In this document: one piece after another, positions 44,254-57,088 of the stretch
How positions within the stretch are numbered: position 1 is the first letter of the stretch
How the letters are laid out: the number at the start of each line of letters is the position of its first letter
Assembly (NCBI RefSeq): GCF_003325455.1
Contig: NZ_CP025198.1
Span: forward strand, 2,976,001 to 3,040,000
Direction: 5' to 3'
Origin: Acidipropionibacterium virtanenii
GTDB taxonomy: Bacteria; Actinomycetota; Actinomycetes; Propionibacteriales; Propionibacteriaceae
Length of the DNA stretch: 64,000 nt
Made by a program: the position numbers and the translations under genes
The notes under the pieces: generated by a model
What the model was told of the DNA's origin: nothing
The model's input: only the letters and a program-made list of their open reading frames with translations
Databases searched by the model: none

Positions 44254-44302
44254 TTGGTCCTACCAAACCACTACAGTACGTCGTAGCCGCGCGCAGCGTC
44301 AA
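44254..44302 (-). promoter_or_regulatory. lctP-lutABC promoter with LldR/FadR-type operator
   Basis: On the minus strand a -35 TTGACG (44297-44302) and -10 TACTGT (44273-44278) are separated by 18 bp. Seven bases further downstream TTGGTCCTACCAA (44254-44266) has 5-bp arms and contains TGGTNNNACCA, the FadR-subfamily operator consensus. A repressor there would block transcript initiation. The rest of the 44176-44606 gap shows no other clear signal. Confidence 0.65.
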
Positions 44303-44606
44303 GAACTTCGTGCATGGCAGTTCGGGCGAGATGAGCCTTCGTTCATCGATGATCATCGCCCGCCTCTGAATCTCCCGGAGGGCGCCATTTACGTGCGGAT
44401 CAGGGTGCTTAATTCGACAGTGTTGAAATCCGGCCCGGGAAGCGCTCGCTCAGCCGGGTGGGGACCCGGTTCTGATGCGTAAGCTGTGCGCCGTCCAGCA
44501 CCGGACCCCGCCGAAGGGCCACAATGGGCGGTACGATCGCCGGTCGCGGCCGCGCCCCCCCAGCACCCCGGGTCGGCCGCTCCGGCACGAGCGGAGGCGG
44601 ACAGTG

Positions 44607-45401
44607 ATGACAGCACGCGGAGACGGACGAGATGACGATGTCCTCAACCGCGCCACTGACATCGAGGAGGGTATCGGCGCCGAACCCGAGGCCGCGGGCG
44701 AGGACGTCCGCACCTACCGTGGATTCGATGTGGCGTTGAGCTTCATCGACTCCCAGATCCTCACCGGCGTCTACGCCAACGGCACCCGGCTTCCCGCCGA
44801 ACGCGATCTGGCCACCCGGCTGGGGGTGAGCCGCGGTGCGGTCCGGGAGGCGATCCGGGTGCTCCAGGCCCAGGGGATCCTCGTGTCGGGAACCGGGCGG
44901 GGCAACGGCACCCGCGTCCAGGCGCGGCCCAGCAACGCGATCGGGCGGATCCTGCGCCTCCAGCTGGCCCTGGATGTCGTCTCCTTCGCCGACCTCACCG
45001 AGACCCGGGTCGCCCTGGAGCGTGCGGCGTGCGCAGCGGCTGCCAGACGTCGTGAGCCCAGGCCACTGGCCGAGGCCGCGAAGCTGCTCGAACAGATGCG
45101 CTCCGTGGAGAACCCCGACCTGTTCAACGAGCTGGACACGGCCTTCCACGTGGCTCTGGCCGAAGCGGGCGACAACATCCTGATGAGCGACCTCACGGTG
45201 GCGATCCGCAAGTCCGTGGAGACCCCGATCAGCGTGGCGGAGCACACCCTGACGAGCTGGCCCGCGTTGCGCGAGATGCTCGTCACCCAGCACGGGCAGA
45301 TGTTGGAGGCCATCTCCGACGGGGACGCGGACAGGGCCGCCCAGGTGAGTGAGGAGCACATCCGGGTCGCCTATCAGAAACTCCTGTACGGCATGGACTG
45401 A
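44607..45401 (+). CDS. GntR/FadR family regulator (LldR-like)
   Basis: 264 residues from the ATG at 44607, nine bases after GGAGG; an adjacent GTG at 44604 would also fit. An earlier frame start at 44475 is unsupported. The winged helix is at about residues 45-105 (LPAERDLATRLGVSRGAVREAIRVLQAQG). An FCD domain follows (FNELDTAFHVALAEAGDN; MLVTQHGQMLEAISDGD). Divergent from lctP with the operator between them. By analogy with LldR/LutR it likely represses lactate genes until lactate binds. Confidence 0.9.
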   Translation: MTARGDGRDDDVLNRATDIEEGIGAEPEAAGEDVRTYRGFDVALSFIDSQILTGVYANGTRLPAERDLATRLGVSRGAVREAIRVLQAQGILVSGTGRGNGTRVQARPSNAIGRILRLQLALDVVSFADLTETRVALERAACAAAARRREPRPLAEAAKLLEQMRSVENPDLFNELDTAFHVALAEAGDNILMSDLTVAIRKSVETPISVAEHTLTSWPALREMLVTQHGQMLEAISDGDADRAAQVSEEHIRVAYQKLLYGMD

Positions 45402-45671
45402 CGTCCCGCCCAATCCCGGCTCCCCACCGACGTCCCATCCGGCTAAGCGTCATCCCCCGGTTTCCGGCCCCTCCCCGGCCAGCCCTCCAACCCCATTTTC
45501 GCAAGGCCTGATGCCCATATTTGCATTGATGGGACCCCCGTGTGAACGTCCGCTCAGGCCGGGTCTACTATCTGGTGTAGTTGAAAATCGCGGGCGCACA
45601 GCGCCCCGACCCACGACTCAGCATTGATCCACAGAGCAGTCGGCACAGCCGCTACGAGGGAGAAGTCAGGC

Positions 45672-47480
45672 ATGACCACGGAAACTTCGATCACCCCTGG
45701 AGGTCCGGCCGCCGCACCGGATCGTCAGGACCTCACGCACAGGCCGGATCTGGCGACCACCACCGGGCGCGTCGCCCCGGTGAGATCTCGGCGTCCCGTC
45801 TACCTGGACATGCTTCCCCCGTGCAACGCCGGATGCCCCGCCGGGGAGAACATCCAGGAGTGGTTGCGCCTCATCAAGGCCCACGACGAGGAGCGGGCCT
45901 GGCGCCAGCTCACCGCCGACAATCCCTTCCCCGCCATCCACGGCCGCGTCTGCTACCACCCCTGCGAGGTGGCCTGCAACCGCGCGGACCTGGACGGCGC
46001 CGTCTCCATCCATTCCGTGGAGCGCTACCTGGGCGATGTCGCCATCGAGAAGGGCTGGACCTTCAAGAAGCCGGAGGCGCGCTCGGGCCACCGCGTCCTG
46101 GTGATCGGCGCCGGCCCCGCCGGACTGTCGGCCGCCTACCACCTGGCCATGATGGGCCACGACGTCGAGATCCATGACGGCGGCGACGCGGCCGGCGGCA
46201 TGATGCGCTACGGCATCCCGGAGTACCGGCTGCCCCGCGAGGTGCTGGACGCCGAGATCGGCCGGCTCGCCGACATCGGCGTCAAGACCGTCCTCAACCA
46301 CAACGTCACCGACCTGGCCGAGGAGAAGGCCGCCGGACGCTTCGACGCCGTCTTCGTGGCCATCGGCGCCCACCTGTCCAAGCGCGTCGACATCCCCAAC
46401 CAGGACGCCTCCCGGATGGTCGACGCCGTGAGCTTCCTGCATCAGGTCGGCTCCGGCGAGAAGCCGATCATCGGACGCCGGGTCGCCGTCTACGGCGGCG
46501 GCAACACCGCCATGGACGCCGCCCGCGTGGCCAAGCGGCTGGGCGCCGAGGAGTCCATCGTCGTCTACCGGCGCACCGCCGACCAGATGCCGGCCCACTC
46601 CGAGGAGCGCGAGGAGGCCGAGCGCGAGGGCGTCCAGATGAACTGGCTGCGCACCATCACCGACGTCGGCGACGACCTCACCGTCGAGGTGATGGAGCTC
46701 GACGAGGACGGCAAGCCGCACGGCACCGGCCGTTTCGAGAAGCTCGAGGCCGACACCGTCATCCTGGCCCTGGGGCAGGAGGCCGACACCGGCTTCCTCC
46801 ACAAGCTGCCCGGCATGCGGTTCAAGAACGACGTCGTCGACGTCAACCCCTCCACCCTGATGACCGATATCCCCGGCGTCTTCGCCGGAGGCGACACCGT
46901 CCCCTCCGAGCGCACCGTGACGGTGGGCACCGGCCACGGCAAGCGGGCCGCCCGCCAGATCGACCGGTGGCTGCGCCGCGACGAGTCCTACCCGGCCCCC
47001 AAGGACACCGTCGTGGGATTCAACGACCTGAACCTCTGGTACTTCGGCGATCACATGCGCCGCCACCAGCCCGAACTCGATCCGACCCAGCGCGTCAACT
47101 TCGACGAGGTGGTCGGCGGCCTGGACGAGACCCAGGCGCACTTCGAGGCCGGCCGCTGCCTGTCCTGCGGCAACTGCTTCGAGTGCGACGGGTGCTTCGG
47201 CTCCTGCCCCGAGGACGCCATCATCAAGCTCGGCCCCGGCCACCGCTACGAGTACGACTACAACAAGTGCACCGGCTGCGCCACCTGCTTCGACCAGTGC
47301 CCCGTCCACGCGATCCAGATGGTGCCCGAGGGCACCCCGATCGAGTCGATCCCCGGTGCCGGCAATCCCACCCCGGGATGGGCGGTCCGCCCCGAGCCCA
47401 GTCCTGCGCACTACGACGGCGCGGCACGAGCGGCCGCGGAGCAGTCGGCCGCCTCCGGCAACACCATCCCCCAGAACTGA
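45672..47480 (+). CDS. GltD-like NAD(P)H-dependent iron-sulfur flavoprotein, partner of PFOR
   Basis: 602 residues from the ATG at 45672 with a GAGGGAG site. An N-terminal Fe-S domain (CNAGCPAGENIQEW, CYHPCEVACNR) and FAD and NAD(P) Rossmann motifs (VLVIGAGPAGLSAAYHL near 145; YGGGNTAMDAARVAKRLG near 280) match the small subunit of glutamate synthase. A C-terminal pair of ferredoxin clusters (CLSCGNCFECDGCFGSCPEDA, CTGCATCFDQCPVHA) is not in GltD. No GltB is nearby and nifJ follows within 30 bp, so electron exchange between ferredoxin/PFOR and NAD(P) is more likely than glutamate synthesis. Confidence 0.88.
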   Translation: MTTETSITPGGPAAAPDRQDLTHRPDLATTTGRVAPVRSRRPVYLDMLPPCNAGCPAGENIQEWLRLIKAHDEERAWRQLTADNPFPAIHGRVCYHPCEVACNRADLDGAVSIHSVERYLGDVAIEKGWTFKKPEARSGHRVLVIGAGPAGLSAAYHLAMMGHDVEIHDGGDAAGGMMRYGIPEYRLPREVLDAEIGRLADIGVKTVLNHNVTDLAEEKAAGRFDAVFVAIGAHLSKRVDIPNQDASRMVDAVSFLHQVGSGEKPIIGRRVAVYGGGNTAMDAARVAKRLGAEESIVVYRRTADQMPAHSEEREEAEREGVQMNWLRTITDVGDDLTVEVMELDEDGKPHGTGRFEKLEADTVILALGQEADTGFLHKLPGMRFKNDVVDVNPSTLMTDIPGVFAGGDTVPSERTVTVGTGHGKRAARQIDRWLRRDESYPAPKDTVVGFNDLNLWYFGDHMRRHQPELDPTQRVNFDEVVGGLDETQAHFEAGRCLSCGNCFECDGCFGSCPEDAIIKLGPGHRYEYDYNKCTGCATCFDQCPVHAIQMVPEGTPIESIPGAGNPTPGWAVRPEPSPAHYDGAARAAAEQSAASGNTIPQN

Positions 47481-47509
47481 GCCCGAGAGCGAAGAGAGAA
47501 GAACCAGAA

Positions 47510-51109
<3,600 letters not shown>

Positions 51110-51118
51110 GCCTGCCAC

Positions 51119-51154
51119 GCCGGGGGCCCGGGACGCCGTTCCCGGGCCCCCGGC
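51119..51154. terminator. Strong hairpin between nifJ and the DHOD-like gene
   Basis: GCCGGGGGCCCGGG (51119-51132), an 8-nt loop, then CCCGGGCCCCCGGC (51141-51154): a perfect 14-bp GC stem just after nifJ. It probably reduces transcription into the next gene or protects the nifJ mRNA end. Confidence 0.65.
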
Positions 51155-51187
51155 CCCGACTCGTCACATCTATCGAGAGGCACATCA

Positions 51188-52198
51188 ATGAGCGTCGATC
51201 TGAGCACCACATACCTCGGCCTTGGCCTGCGTTCGCCGCTGGTCGCCTCGGCCGGACCCATCCAGCAGAACCTCGACGGCGTCCGCGCCCTGGCCGATTC
51301 CGGCGTCGGCGCGATCGTCATGTACTCCCTGTTCGAGGAGCAGGTGCGCCACGAGGAGGCCCGTCAGGCCGAGATCGAGCTGGAGTACGCCGACTCCTTC
51401 GCGGAATCGCTGTCCTTCTTCCCGACCGTCACCAGCAATGCGGGCGGCATCACCAATGAGTACCTGGCCCATCTGGAGGCTTCCGCCAAGGCGGTCGACA
51501 TCCCGGTGATCGGCTCCCTCAACGGGGCCACCAACGGCGGCTGGGTGGAGACCGCCCGCCGCATGCAGGACGCCGGCGCGGCGGCCGTGGAGTGCAACAT
51601 CTACATGGTTCCCGGCGATCTCAGCACGGCCGGCTCCGAGGTGGAGGAGCGCCACGTCGAGATCGTGACGGCGGTGCGCGAGGCCGTCGGCATCCCGGTG
51701 GCGGTCAAGCTGTCGCCGTTCTTCTCGGCGCCGGGCAACATGATCTCGCGGCTGGACGCCGCTGGCGCCGACGGCCTGGTGCTGTTCAACCGGTTCCTGC
51801 AGCCCGATATCGACGTCGAGAAGCTCGAGGTGGTCCCCGGGGTGTGGCTGAGCCACCGGTCCGACTCCCGGATCCCGCTCACCTGGATCGCCAGCCTGTC
51901 GGGGCGCCTGCACGCCTCCCTGGCGGCGACGTCGGGGGTGGAGACCAGCGACGACGTCATCAAGTACCTGCTGGCCGGGGCCGACGTCGTGATGACGACG
52001 TCCTCGCTGGTGCGCCACGGCGCCTCCTACGCCAGGGCCCTGCTCAACGGTCTGGAGGAGTGGCTGGCCCGCAAGGAGCTGACCCTCGACCAGACCCGCG
52101 GCCTGCTGGCCGTGCCGGCCGACGCCTCCAGCTCGGAGTACGAGCGCAACGGCTACGTCGCCGCCCTGGAGAAGGCCAAGTCCACCTACGGGGCCTGA
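51188..52198 (+). CDS. Dihydroorotate dehydrogenase-like FMN protein
   Basis: 336 residues, TIM-barrel of the DHOD/PreA class: LRSPLVASAGPIQQN at the N terminus, GSLNGATNGGWVETARRMQDAGA, a PVAVKLSPFFS lysine strand, and ADGLVLFNRF. It lacks the conserved pyrimidine-biosynthesis context and is of the shorter 'DHOD-like protein' type often encoded next to nifJ in anaerobes and cyanobacteria. The redox substrate is unknown. It is separated from nifJ by a strong GC hairpin but is codirectional. Confidence 0.85.
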   Translation: MSVDLSTTYLGLGLRSPLVASAGPIQQNLDGVRALADSGVGAIVMYSLFEEQVRHEEARQAEIELEYADSFAESLSFFPTVTSNAGGITNEYLAHLEASAKAVDIPVIGSLNGATNGGWVETARRMQDAGAAAVECNIYMVPGDLSTAGSEVEERHVEIVTAVREAVGIPVAVKLSPFFSAPGNMISRLDAAGADGLVLFNRFLQPDIDVEKLEVVPGVWLSHRSDSRIPLTWIASLSGRLHASLAATSGVETSDDVIKYLLAGADVVMTTSSLVRHGASYARALLNGLEEWLARKELTLDQTRGLLAVPADASSSEYERNGYVAALEKAKSTYGA

Positions 52199-52217
52199 CC
52201 GGCCGCCGATCAGCCTC

Positions 52218-52682
52218 TCAGCCGACCGTCGCGCGCAGCCGGTACTCCATCTGGGCGGCCAGATCCGCCCAGGTCATGAGCCCCGCCCGCATCGTGCGGT
52301 CCAGGGCATGGGCCCAGGACAGGTCGCCGTCGCGCCAGGGTTCGGCCTCGTTGAGCGCCTGGAGACCGATCATCGCCTGGGCGCCCGAAGTGGTCACCTC
52401 GACCAGGCGCACGGGCCAGCCGATCTCTGCGCAGATCCGCTCCTCGGCATCGTGCCAGGCCTGCTCGTCGGCCCCCGAGATGCAGTAGCACCAGTCCTTG
52501 CGCACATAGACAGTGACGACCGGGGCCAGTGCCTCCTGGTGCCACCCCAGGGGCCTGGAGACGCCGGCGCACGCCAGGATCTCCTCGATCTGCCCGGATC
52601 TGGCGACCAGTACCGCGCCGAGCGGCGACTGATCGGCATGTGTCTCGAGATCCTGTGCGCCTGAATACTCACCAATGGTCAT
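52218..52682 (-). CDS. Hypothetical protein
   Basis: 154 residues from the ATG at 52682 preceded by GAGGTGAGGGG (GTG at 52691 also possible). Soluble, no signal or membrane segment. It has a tryptophan- and cysteine-containing centre (VRKDWCYCISGADEQAWHDAEERICAEIGWPVRLVEVTTSG) and a helical C terminus. I do not recognise the family. Convergent with the DHOD-like gene and divergent from the 52683-53023 gap. Confidence 0.65.
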   Translation of the reverse strand: MTIGEYSGAQDLETHADQSPLGAVLVARSGQIEEILACAGVSRPLGWHQEALAPVVTVYVRKDWCYCISGADEQAWHDAEERICAEIGWPVRLVEVTTSGAQAMIGLQALNEAEPWRDGDLSWAHALDRTMRAGLMTWADLAAQMEYRLRATVG

Positions 52683-52924
52683 TCCCCTCACCTCGCTTCG
52701 TTGCGTCTTCCGGGGACCTCTCAGGATACTCTGGCTCCGGTCACAGCGGATGGTACGAGCGTGTGCATCTGCCAGTTCAATCCGCAGACGCCCGTCATGG
52801 GGACGGGCGCCCTCCGCCCAGATCGTCCGCCCGGCCGGCGAACCGATCCGTCTGGAACAGCCGGCAGAAGGTCTGGAGCCCCTCTTCGGAACCCCCGGGA
52901 ACGCATCGATCCTGAACGCAACAG

Positions 52925-52955
52925 CCGCGGCCGCCCAGGAACTGGGCGGCCGCGG
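52925..52955. terminator. GC-rich hairpin at the 3' end of the RlpA/G5 gene
   Basis: CCGCGGCCGCCCA (52925-52937) and TGGGCGGCCGCGG (52943-52955) form a perfect 13-bp stem with a 5-nt loop. It lies 69 bp beyond the stop of the leftward gene ending at 53024. The 52683-53023 gap otherwise shows only an unconvincing open frame. Confidence 0.6.
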
Positions 52956-53023
52956 CGTGCTGATGATTGACGACTGATCAGGTCATCGACCGATCAGTCC
53001 GGCTGGCCGGGATCAGGCGCGGG

Positions 53024-54226
53024 TCACTGGACCGCGTAGTAGACGGTGGCCACGCCGTCCCCGCCGATGGCGCTCATCGCCGCGGTCGACAGGTCGAGGC
53101 AGCGCCCGGCGATGTAGGGACCGCGGTCATTGATCCGGACCGTGACCGTCTTTCCGTTGGACTGATTGGTGACCTTGACGACGCTTCCCAGCGGCAGGGT
53201 CTTGTGGGCCGCGGTCATCTTCGACGGGTCGAAGGTCTCCCCGGACGCGGTGGGGCCGCCGGCGGTGCCGTCGCCCTCGCCATAGGTGGAGGCCTGGCAG
53301 CTGTTGCCGCTGGTCAGGGGGCTGCCGTCACCGCTCGAGGACGATGACGAGGAGCCCGACGAGGAGGACGAGCCGGAACTGGACGAGCTGGACGAGGGGG
53401 CCTTCGTGCCGACCTTGGTCACCTGGGTGACCGGCGCCTTCGTCTGCTTGGTGGCCGTCTTCTTCTGGGAGACGAGCTTGCCGTCCTTGTAGATCAACTG
53501 CCAGGTCTCGACGTTCTCACCGTTGACGCCCTTGGTGGTGATCTCCGTGTCGCCCTTGGCCATCGAGGCGTCCTTGACGGACTTCTTGTCGAAGTCCAAC
53601 GAGATCTTCTTGGTGGTCTGCTTCTTGTCGATCTGCGACCAGGTGATCGCCATGCCCTTGGTGAGCGGGGTGTTGAGGCCGTGGCTCACCTGGTCGTCGG
53701 AGTCGTACTGGACGCCGGCCTTCTTCAGGGCGTCGCCGACGGTGCCGACGAGCTTCACGGCATGCTTCTTGCCCTTGGCGGTGACGCTGACGTCCTTGGC
53801 GGTGGTGACGTCGAAGTCCAGTCCCTTGCGAGAGATCCCGGCCGAACGGCTCACCGAGACGACGTTCAGCGGATCGTCCAGACTCAGCTGGCTCAGCGCC
53901 GTGCTCACCGAACGGGCGGTGGTCCAACGGGTGACCTTCTTGCCGTCGACATCGACGGTCAGCTTGCGACCGTAGTTGACGGCGATGCGCGTGCCGTCGG
54001 CGGTCCGGGTGCCCAGCGCGGGCTGGACGGAATCGTGGGTATTCACCGTGATGCCCTGGGCCTGGAGGGCCTGGGCGACGGTGCCCGGCTTGACCTTGGT
54101 CTGCTGGGTGACGCCGTCGATGGTGATGGTGACATCGTTGCGGTCCAGGACCTTGGCCATGGTGAGGCCGCCTGCGCTGGTGAGCGTGACGGCGCCTGCG
54201 ACGGCTGCGGCAACTACTTTAGACAT
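53024..54226 (-). CDS. Secreted G5/DUF348 and RlpA-like cell-wall protein
   Basis: 400 residues. A signal-like hydrophobic N terminus (residues 5-25) is followed by DUF348 repeats ([28 protein letters not shown]; later [25 protein letters not shown] and [26 protein letters not shown]). Then come a G5 domain (about residues 200-260) and a serine/glycine linker. The last 90 residues are an RlpA-like double-psi barrel ([38 protein letters not shown]). DUF348 plus G5 is the front end of Rpf proteins, but the lysozyme-like Rpf domain is replaced by RlpA. Likely binds or remodels peptidoglycan outside the cell. Confidence 0.88.
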   Translation of the reverse strand: MSKVVAAAVAGAVTLTSAGGLTMAKVLDRNDVTITIDGVTQQTKVKPGTVAQALQAQGITVNTHDSVQPALGTRTADGTRIAVNYGRKLTVDVDGKKVTRWTTARSVSTALSQLSLDDPLNVVSVSRSAGISRKGLDFDVTTAKDVSVTAKGKKHAVKLVGTVGDALKKAGVQYDSDDQVSHGLNTPLTKGMAITWSQIDKKQTTKKISLDFDKKSVKDASMAKGDTEITTKGVNGENVETWQLIYKDGKLVSQKKTATKQTKAPVTQVTKVGTKAPSSSSSSSGSSSSSGSSSSSSSGDGSPLTSGNSCQASTYGEGDGTAGGPTASGETFDPSKMTAAHKTLPLGSVVKVTNQSNGKTVTVRINDRGPYIAGRCLDLSTAAMSAIGGDGVATVYYAVQ

Positions 54227-54274
54227 TCAACTTCTTCGACGTCGGGGGGCCGGGGCCCACGTATCTGGGAACTT

Positions 54275-54321
54275 GATGCCGGAGGCCCTGGGGGCCGGCG
54301 ACGGCCTCAGATTACGGCATC
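54275..54321 (-). promoter_or_regulatory. Leader hairpin upstream of the RlpA/G5 gene
   Basis: On the minus strand GATGCCG and CGGCATC (54315-54321 and 54275-54281 on the plus strand) enclose AGGCC/GGCCT pairing, about 50 nt upstream of the start. A T7 run lies just before it in the leader. I looked for the conserved core of the c-di-AMP (ydaO) riboswitch often found before rpf genes and did not find it. Confidence 0.35.
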
Positions 54322-54573
54322 TGCGCGAGAAAACCAAAAAAATCCTGAGAATCGTTCAGAAACGCTTGTCCCAGGGATACTGACAGGGCCACACGGAGGG
54401 CCCACGATGCGCTCTGCAGCGGCATCTCAGGGCCCTTCGAAGGGTCGCCCCTCAGTCTCTCAGCAACTGGCCGGCACCTCAACCCCGACCTGCCTCCCGG
54501 TCCCCGGTTTCCCGGCGTCCCCACTGACCGGACTGCCCACCGCCCACAACCGATTCTCCCACCGCCCAGAACC

Positions 54574-54643
54574 GACGCAGCGCCAGAGTCTGCACGCCGC
54601 GCCAGGTATTTCAGGCGCGGCGTGCAGACTCTGGCGCTGCGTC
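54574..54643. terminator. Perfect 30-bp hairpin at the 3' end of the copper ATPase gene
   Basis: Arms 54574-54603 and 54614-54643 are perfectly complementary over 30 bp around the loop AGGTATTTCA, 67 bp beyond the copA stop (read leftwards). Too stable to be chance; likely the operon terminator. The rest of the 54227-54709 gap shows no other gene. Confidence 0.75.
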
Positions 54644-54709
54644 AGGAAGAAGCGTCTGACGCGCCGTGGGTGGGTGGGTGGGGCCGTGTCCGGACAGGTG
54701 TCGGAACGA

Positions 54710-57004
54710 TCAGACGGTACGGATCTCCTGATGGAAACGGGTCAGTCTCAGGCTGTTGGTCACCACGAAGACCGAGGAGAAGGCCATCGCCGCGCCGGCG
54801 ACCATCGGGTTGAGGTAGCCCAGAGCCGCCACCGGGATGGCGACGACGTTGTAGGCAAAAGCCCAGAACAGGTTCTGGTGAATCGTTCTCAGGGTCGCCC
54901 GCGACAACCCGAGGGCGTCGACGGCCAGGCCCAGATCGCCCCGGGTCAGGGTGATGTCGCTGGCGGCGATGGCGACGTCGGTGCCCGTCCCCATCGAGAC
55001 GCCCAGATCGGCCCCGGCCAGGGCGGCGGCGTCGTTGACGCCGTCGCCGATCATCGCGACCTTGCGGGGCCGTCCTCCCGTTCCCGTCTGCCCCTGCAGC
55101 TCCTTGATCACCGCGACCTTGTCGGCGGGCCTGACGTCGGCATGCACCTCGTCGATGCCCACCTGGGCGGCGACGTGGCGGGCCGCGCCCTCGTTGTCGC
55201 CGGTGAGCAGGACGGTGCGCACCCCTGCCGCGTGCAGCCGGGAGATCGCCTCGGCAGAGGTGTCGCGGACGGTGTCGGCGACCAGCAGGGCGCCGAGCAG
55301 CTGCCCCGACGCCGCGACCATGACGACCGTGCGCCCCTGGGATGAGGCGGCGTCCACGGCCGCGGCGAGGGCCGCCGGGACGTCGACTCCGGCGTCGCGC
55401 ATCAGGGCGGGGTTGCCGGCCATGCAGGCGTAGCCCTCCATCTCGGCCCTCACGCCGGCCCCGGCGAGGGCCTCGAATCCGGTGACGGCCGGGACGTCGA
55501 GCCCGGTCTCGCGGGCCCCCTCCACCACGGCGCGACCGATCGGGTGCTCGGAGCCGGTCTCCAGGGCCGCCCCGACGGCCAGCAGCTGTGCCGCCGACTC
55601 GTCGTCCATCGGCTGCCCCGAGGGGTCCAGCAGCCCGGCCACGCTCATCCTCCCGGTGGTGACGGTGCCGGTCTTGTCCATCACGACGGTGTCGATGCCG
55701 TGGGCGCGCTCCAGGGCCTCGGGGCCGCGGATGAGCACGCCCATCCGGGCGCCGCGTCCGGTCCCGGCCAGCAGCGCGGTCGGGGTGGCCAGGCCCAGGG
55801 CGCAGGGGCAGGCGATGATGAGCACCGCCACCGCGGCGGTGAAGGCGGCCGTGGCGCCCTGGCCGAGCAGCAGCCACACCGCGAGAGTGACGACGGCCAG
55901 CGCGATGACGGTCGGCACGAAGACCGCCGAGACCCTGTCCGCCAGGTCCTGGGTGGCCGAACGGCCCACCTGGGCCTGTTCGACGAGCCGGGCGATCTGG
56001 GACAGCTGGGTGTCGGAGCCGACGGCGGTGGCCTCCACCACCAGCCGTCCGGAGGTGTTGACGGAAGCACCGACGACGCGGGTCCCCGGCGTCACCTCGA
56101 CGGGGACGGACTCGCCGGTGACCACGGAGGCGTCGACGGCCGACGCCCCCTCCACGACGAGGCCGTCCGCGGCGACCTTCTCCCCGGGCCGCACGACGAA
56201 CCGGTCGCCGACGGACAGGGCTTCGACGGGAGCCTCCCTCTCAGTGCCGTCGTCAGCAAGGATGCGCACGGTCTTCGCGCCCATCTGGGCCAGTGCGGCC
56301 AGCGCCGATCCGGCCTCGCGGCGGCTGCGGGCCTCGATGTAGCGCCCGGCGAGGATGAAGGTGACGACCCCGCAGGCCGCCTCGAAGTAGATCGCCGAGC
56401 CCGCGGCCTCCCGGGTGAGGGTGAGGCTGGCGGCATGGCGCATGCCGATCATCCCGGCGTGGCCGAAGATCATCGCCCACAACGACCAGATCATGGCCGC
56501 CAGGGAGCCCATCGAGATGAGGGTGTCCATGGTGGTGGCGCCGTGCTTGAGGTTGGTCCAGGCGGCACGGTGGAAGGGGAAGCCGCCCCACAGCACCACC
56601 GGGAGGGCCAGCACCAGGGCGACCCACTGCCAGCCGGGGAACTGGATGGCGGGGACCATGGAGACCACGATCACCGGCACCGAGAGAATCGCGGAGACGA
56701 CGAGCCGGGTGCGCAGTTCGGCAGCCCGGTCCACGGGCCTGGAGTCGGGTGTGGGGATGGTGGCGCCGTAGCCGGCGTTCTCGACGACGGTGATGAGGTC
56801 GTCGGGAGTGATCTCGGTCGGCGCCAGGGCGTGGGCCTTACCGGTGGCGTAGTTGACGGTGGCGTCGACTCCGCCGACCTTGTTGAGCTTCTTGGTGATG
56901 CGGGCGGCGCAGGAGGCGCAGCTCATGCCCTGAATGTCCAGATCGATGGACCGGCGGGAGGAGGGCGCCTCAGCGGTCCGCCCGTCAGTGCTCGTGACAG
57001 TCAT
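54710..57004 (-). CDS. copA: Copper-exporting P1B-type ATPase
   Basis: 764 residues. One N-terminal HMA domain with GMSCASCAAR (about residues 26-35), then the P1B membrane core. The actuator VTGES, the transmembrane metal-site ACPCALGLATP, the phosphorylation motif DKTGT, the SEHPIG ATP-site motif and the hinge GDGVNDAAAL are all present. The CPC plus asparagine/tyrosine helices (FAYNVVAIP; NPMVAGAAMAFSSVFVVTNSLRL) indicate Cu(I) export. Third gene of csoR-chaperone-copA, with a GGAAGGA site before the ATG. An intercistronic hairpin precedes it. Confidence 0.96.
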   Translation of the reverse strand: MTVTSTDGRTAEAPSSRRSIDLDIQGMSCASCAARITKKLNKVGGVDATVNYATGKAHALAPTEITPDDLITVVENAGYGATIPTPDSRPVDRAAELRTRLVVSAILSVPVIVVSMVPAIQFPGWQWVALVLALPVVLWGGFPFHRAAWTNLKHGATTMDTLISMGSLAAMIWSLWAMIFGHAGMIGMRHAASLTLTREAAGSAIYFEAACGVVTFILAGRYIEARSRREAGSALAALAQMGAKTVRILADDGTEREAPVEALSVGDRFVVRPGEKVAADGLVVEGASAVDASVVTGESVPVEVTPGTRVVGASVNTSGRLVVEATAVGSDTQLSQIARLVEQAQVGRSATQDLADRVSAVFVPTVIALAVVTLAVWLLLGQGATAAFTAAVAVLIIACPCALGLATPTALLAGTGRGARMGVLIRGPEALERAHGIDTVVMDKTGTVTTGRMSVAGLLDPSGQPMDDESAAQLLAVGAALETGSEHPIGRAVVEGARETGLDVPAVTGFEALAGAGVRAEMEGYACMAGNPALMRDAGVDVPAALAAAVDAASSQGRTVVMVAASGQLLGALLVADTVRDTSAEAISRLHAAGVRTVLLTGDNEGAARHVAAQVGIDEVHADVRPADKVAVIKELQGQTGTGGRPRKVAMIGDGVNDAAALAGADLGVSMGTGTDVAIAASDITLTRGDLGLAVDALGLSRATLRTIHQNLFWAFAYNVVAIPVAALGYLNPMVAGAAMAFSSVFVVTNSLRLTRFHQEIRTV

Positions 57005-57023
57005 CGGGAGTCCTTCCGGAGCG

Positions 57024-57052
57024 CTCCCGGAGCCCGCGGCGGGCTCCGGGAG
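57024..57052. terminator. Intercistronic hairpin between the chaperone gene and copA
   Basis: CTCCCGGAGCCCG (57024-57036) and CGGGCTCCGGGAG (57040-57052) form a perfect 13-bp stem with a 3-nt loop in the 84-bp gap. Such a hairpin could stabilise the chaperone mRNA and lower copA expression relative to it. Confidence 0.55.
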
Positions 57053-57088
57053 GGCGGTGTTCAGATATTCAGCTGTGCAGGGCCGAGA

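Noticed and set aside
45672-47480. Calling the GltD-like gene glutamate synthase small subunit
   Set aside because: No gltB nearby, extra C-terminal ferredoxin clusters, and tight linkage to nifJ make another electron-transfer role more likely.
52675-52977. 100-codon open frame on the plus strand in the gap before the RlpA/G5 gene
   Set aside because: No ribosome site, and its end consists of the terminator hairpin at 52925-52955; the translation has no recognisable domain.
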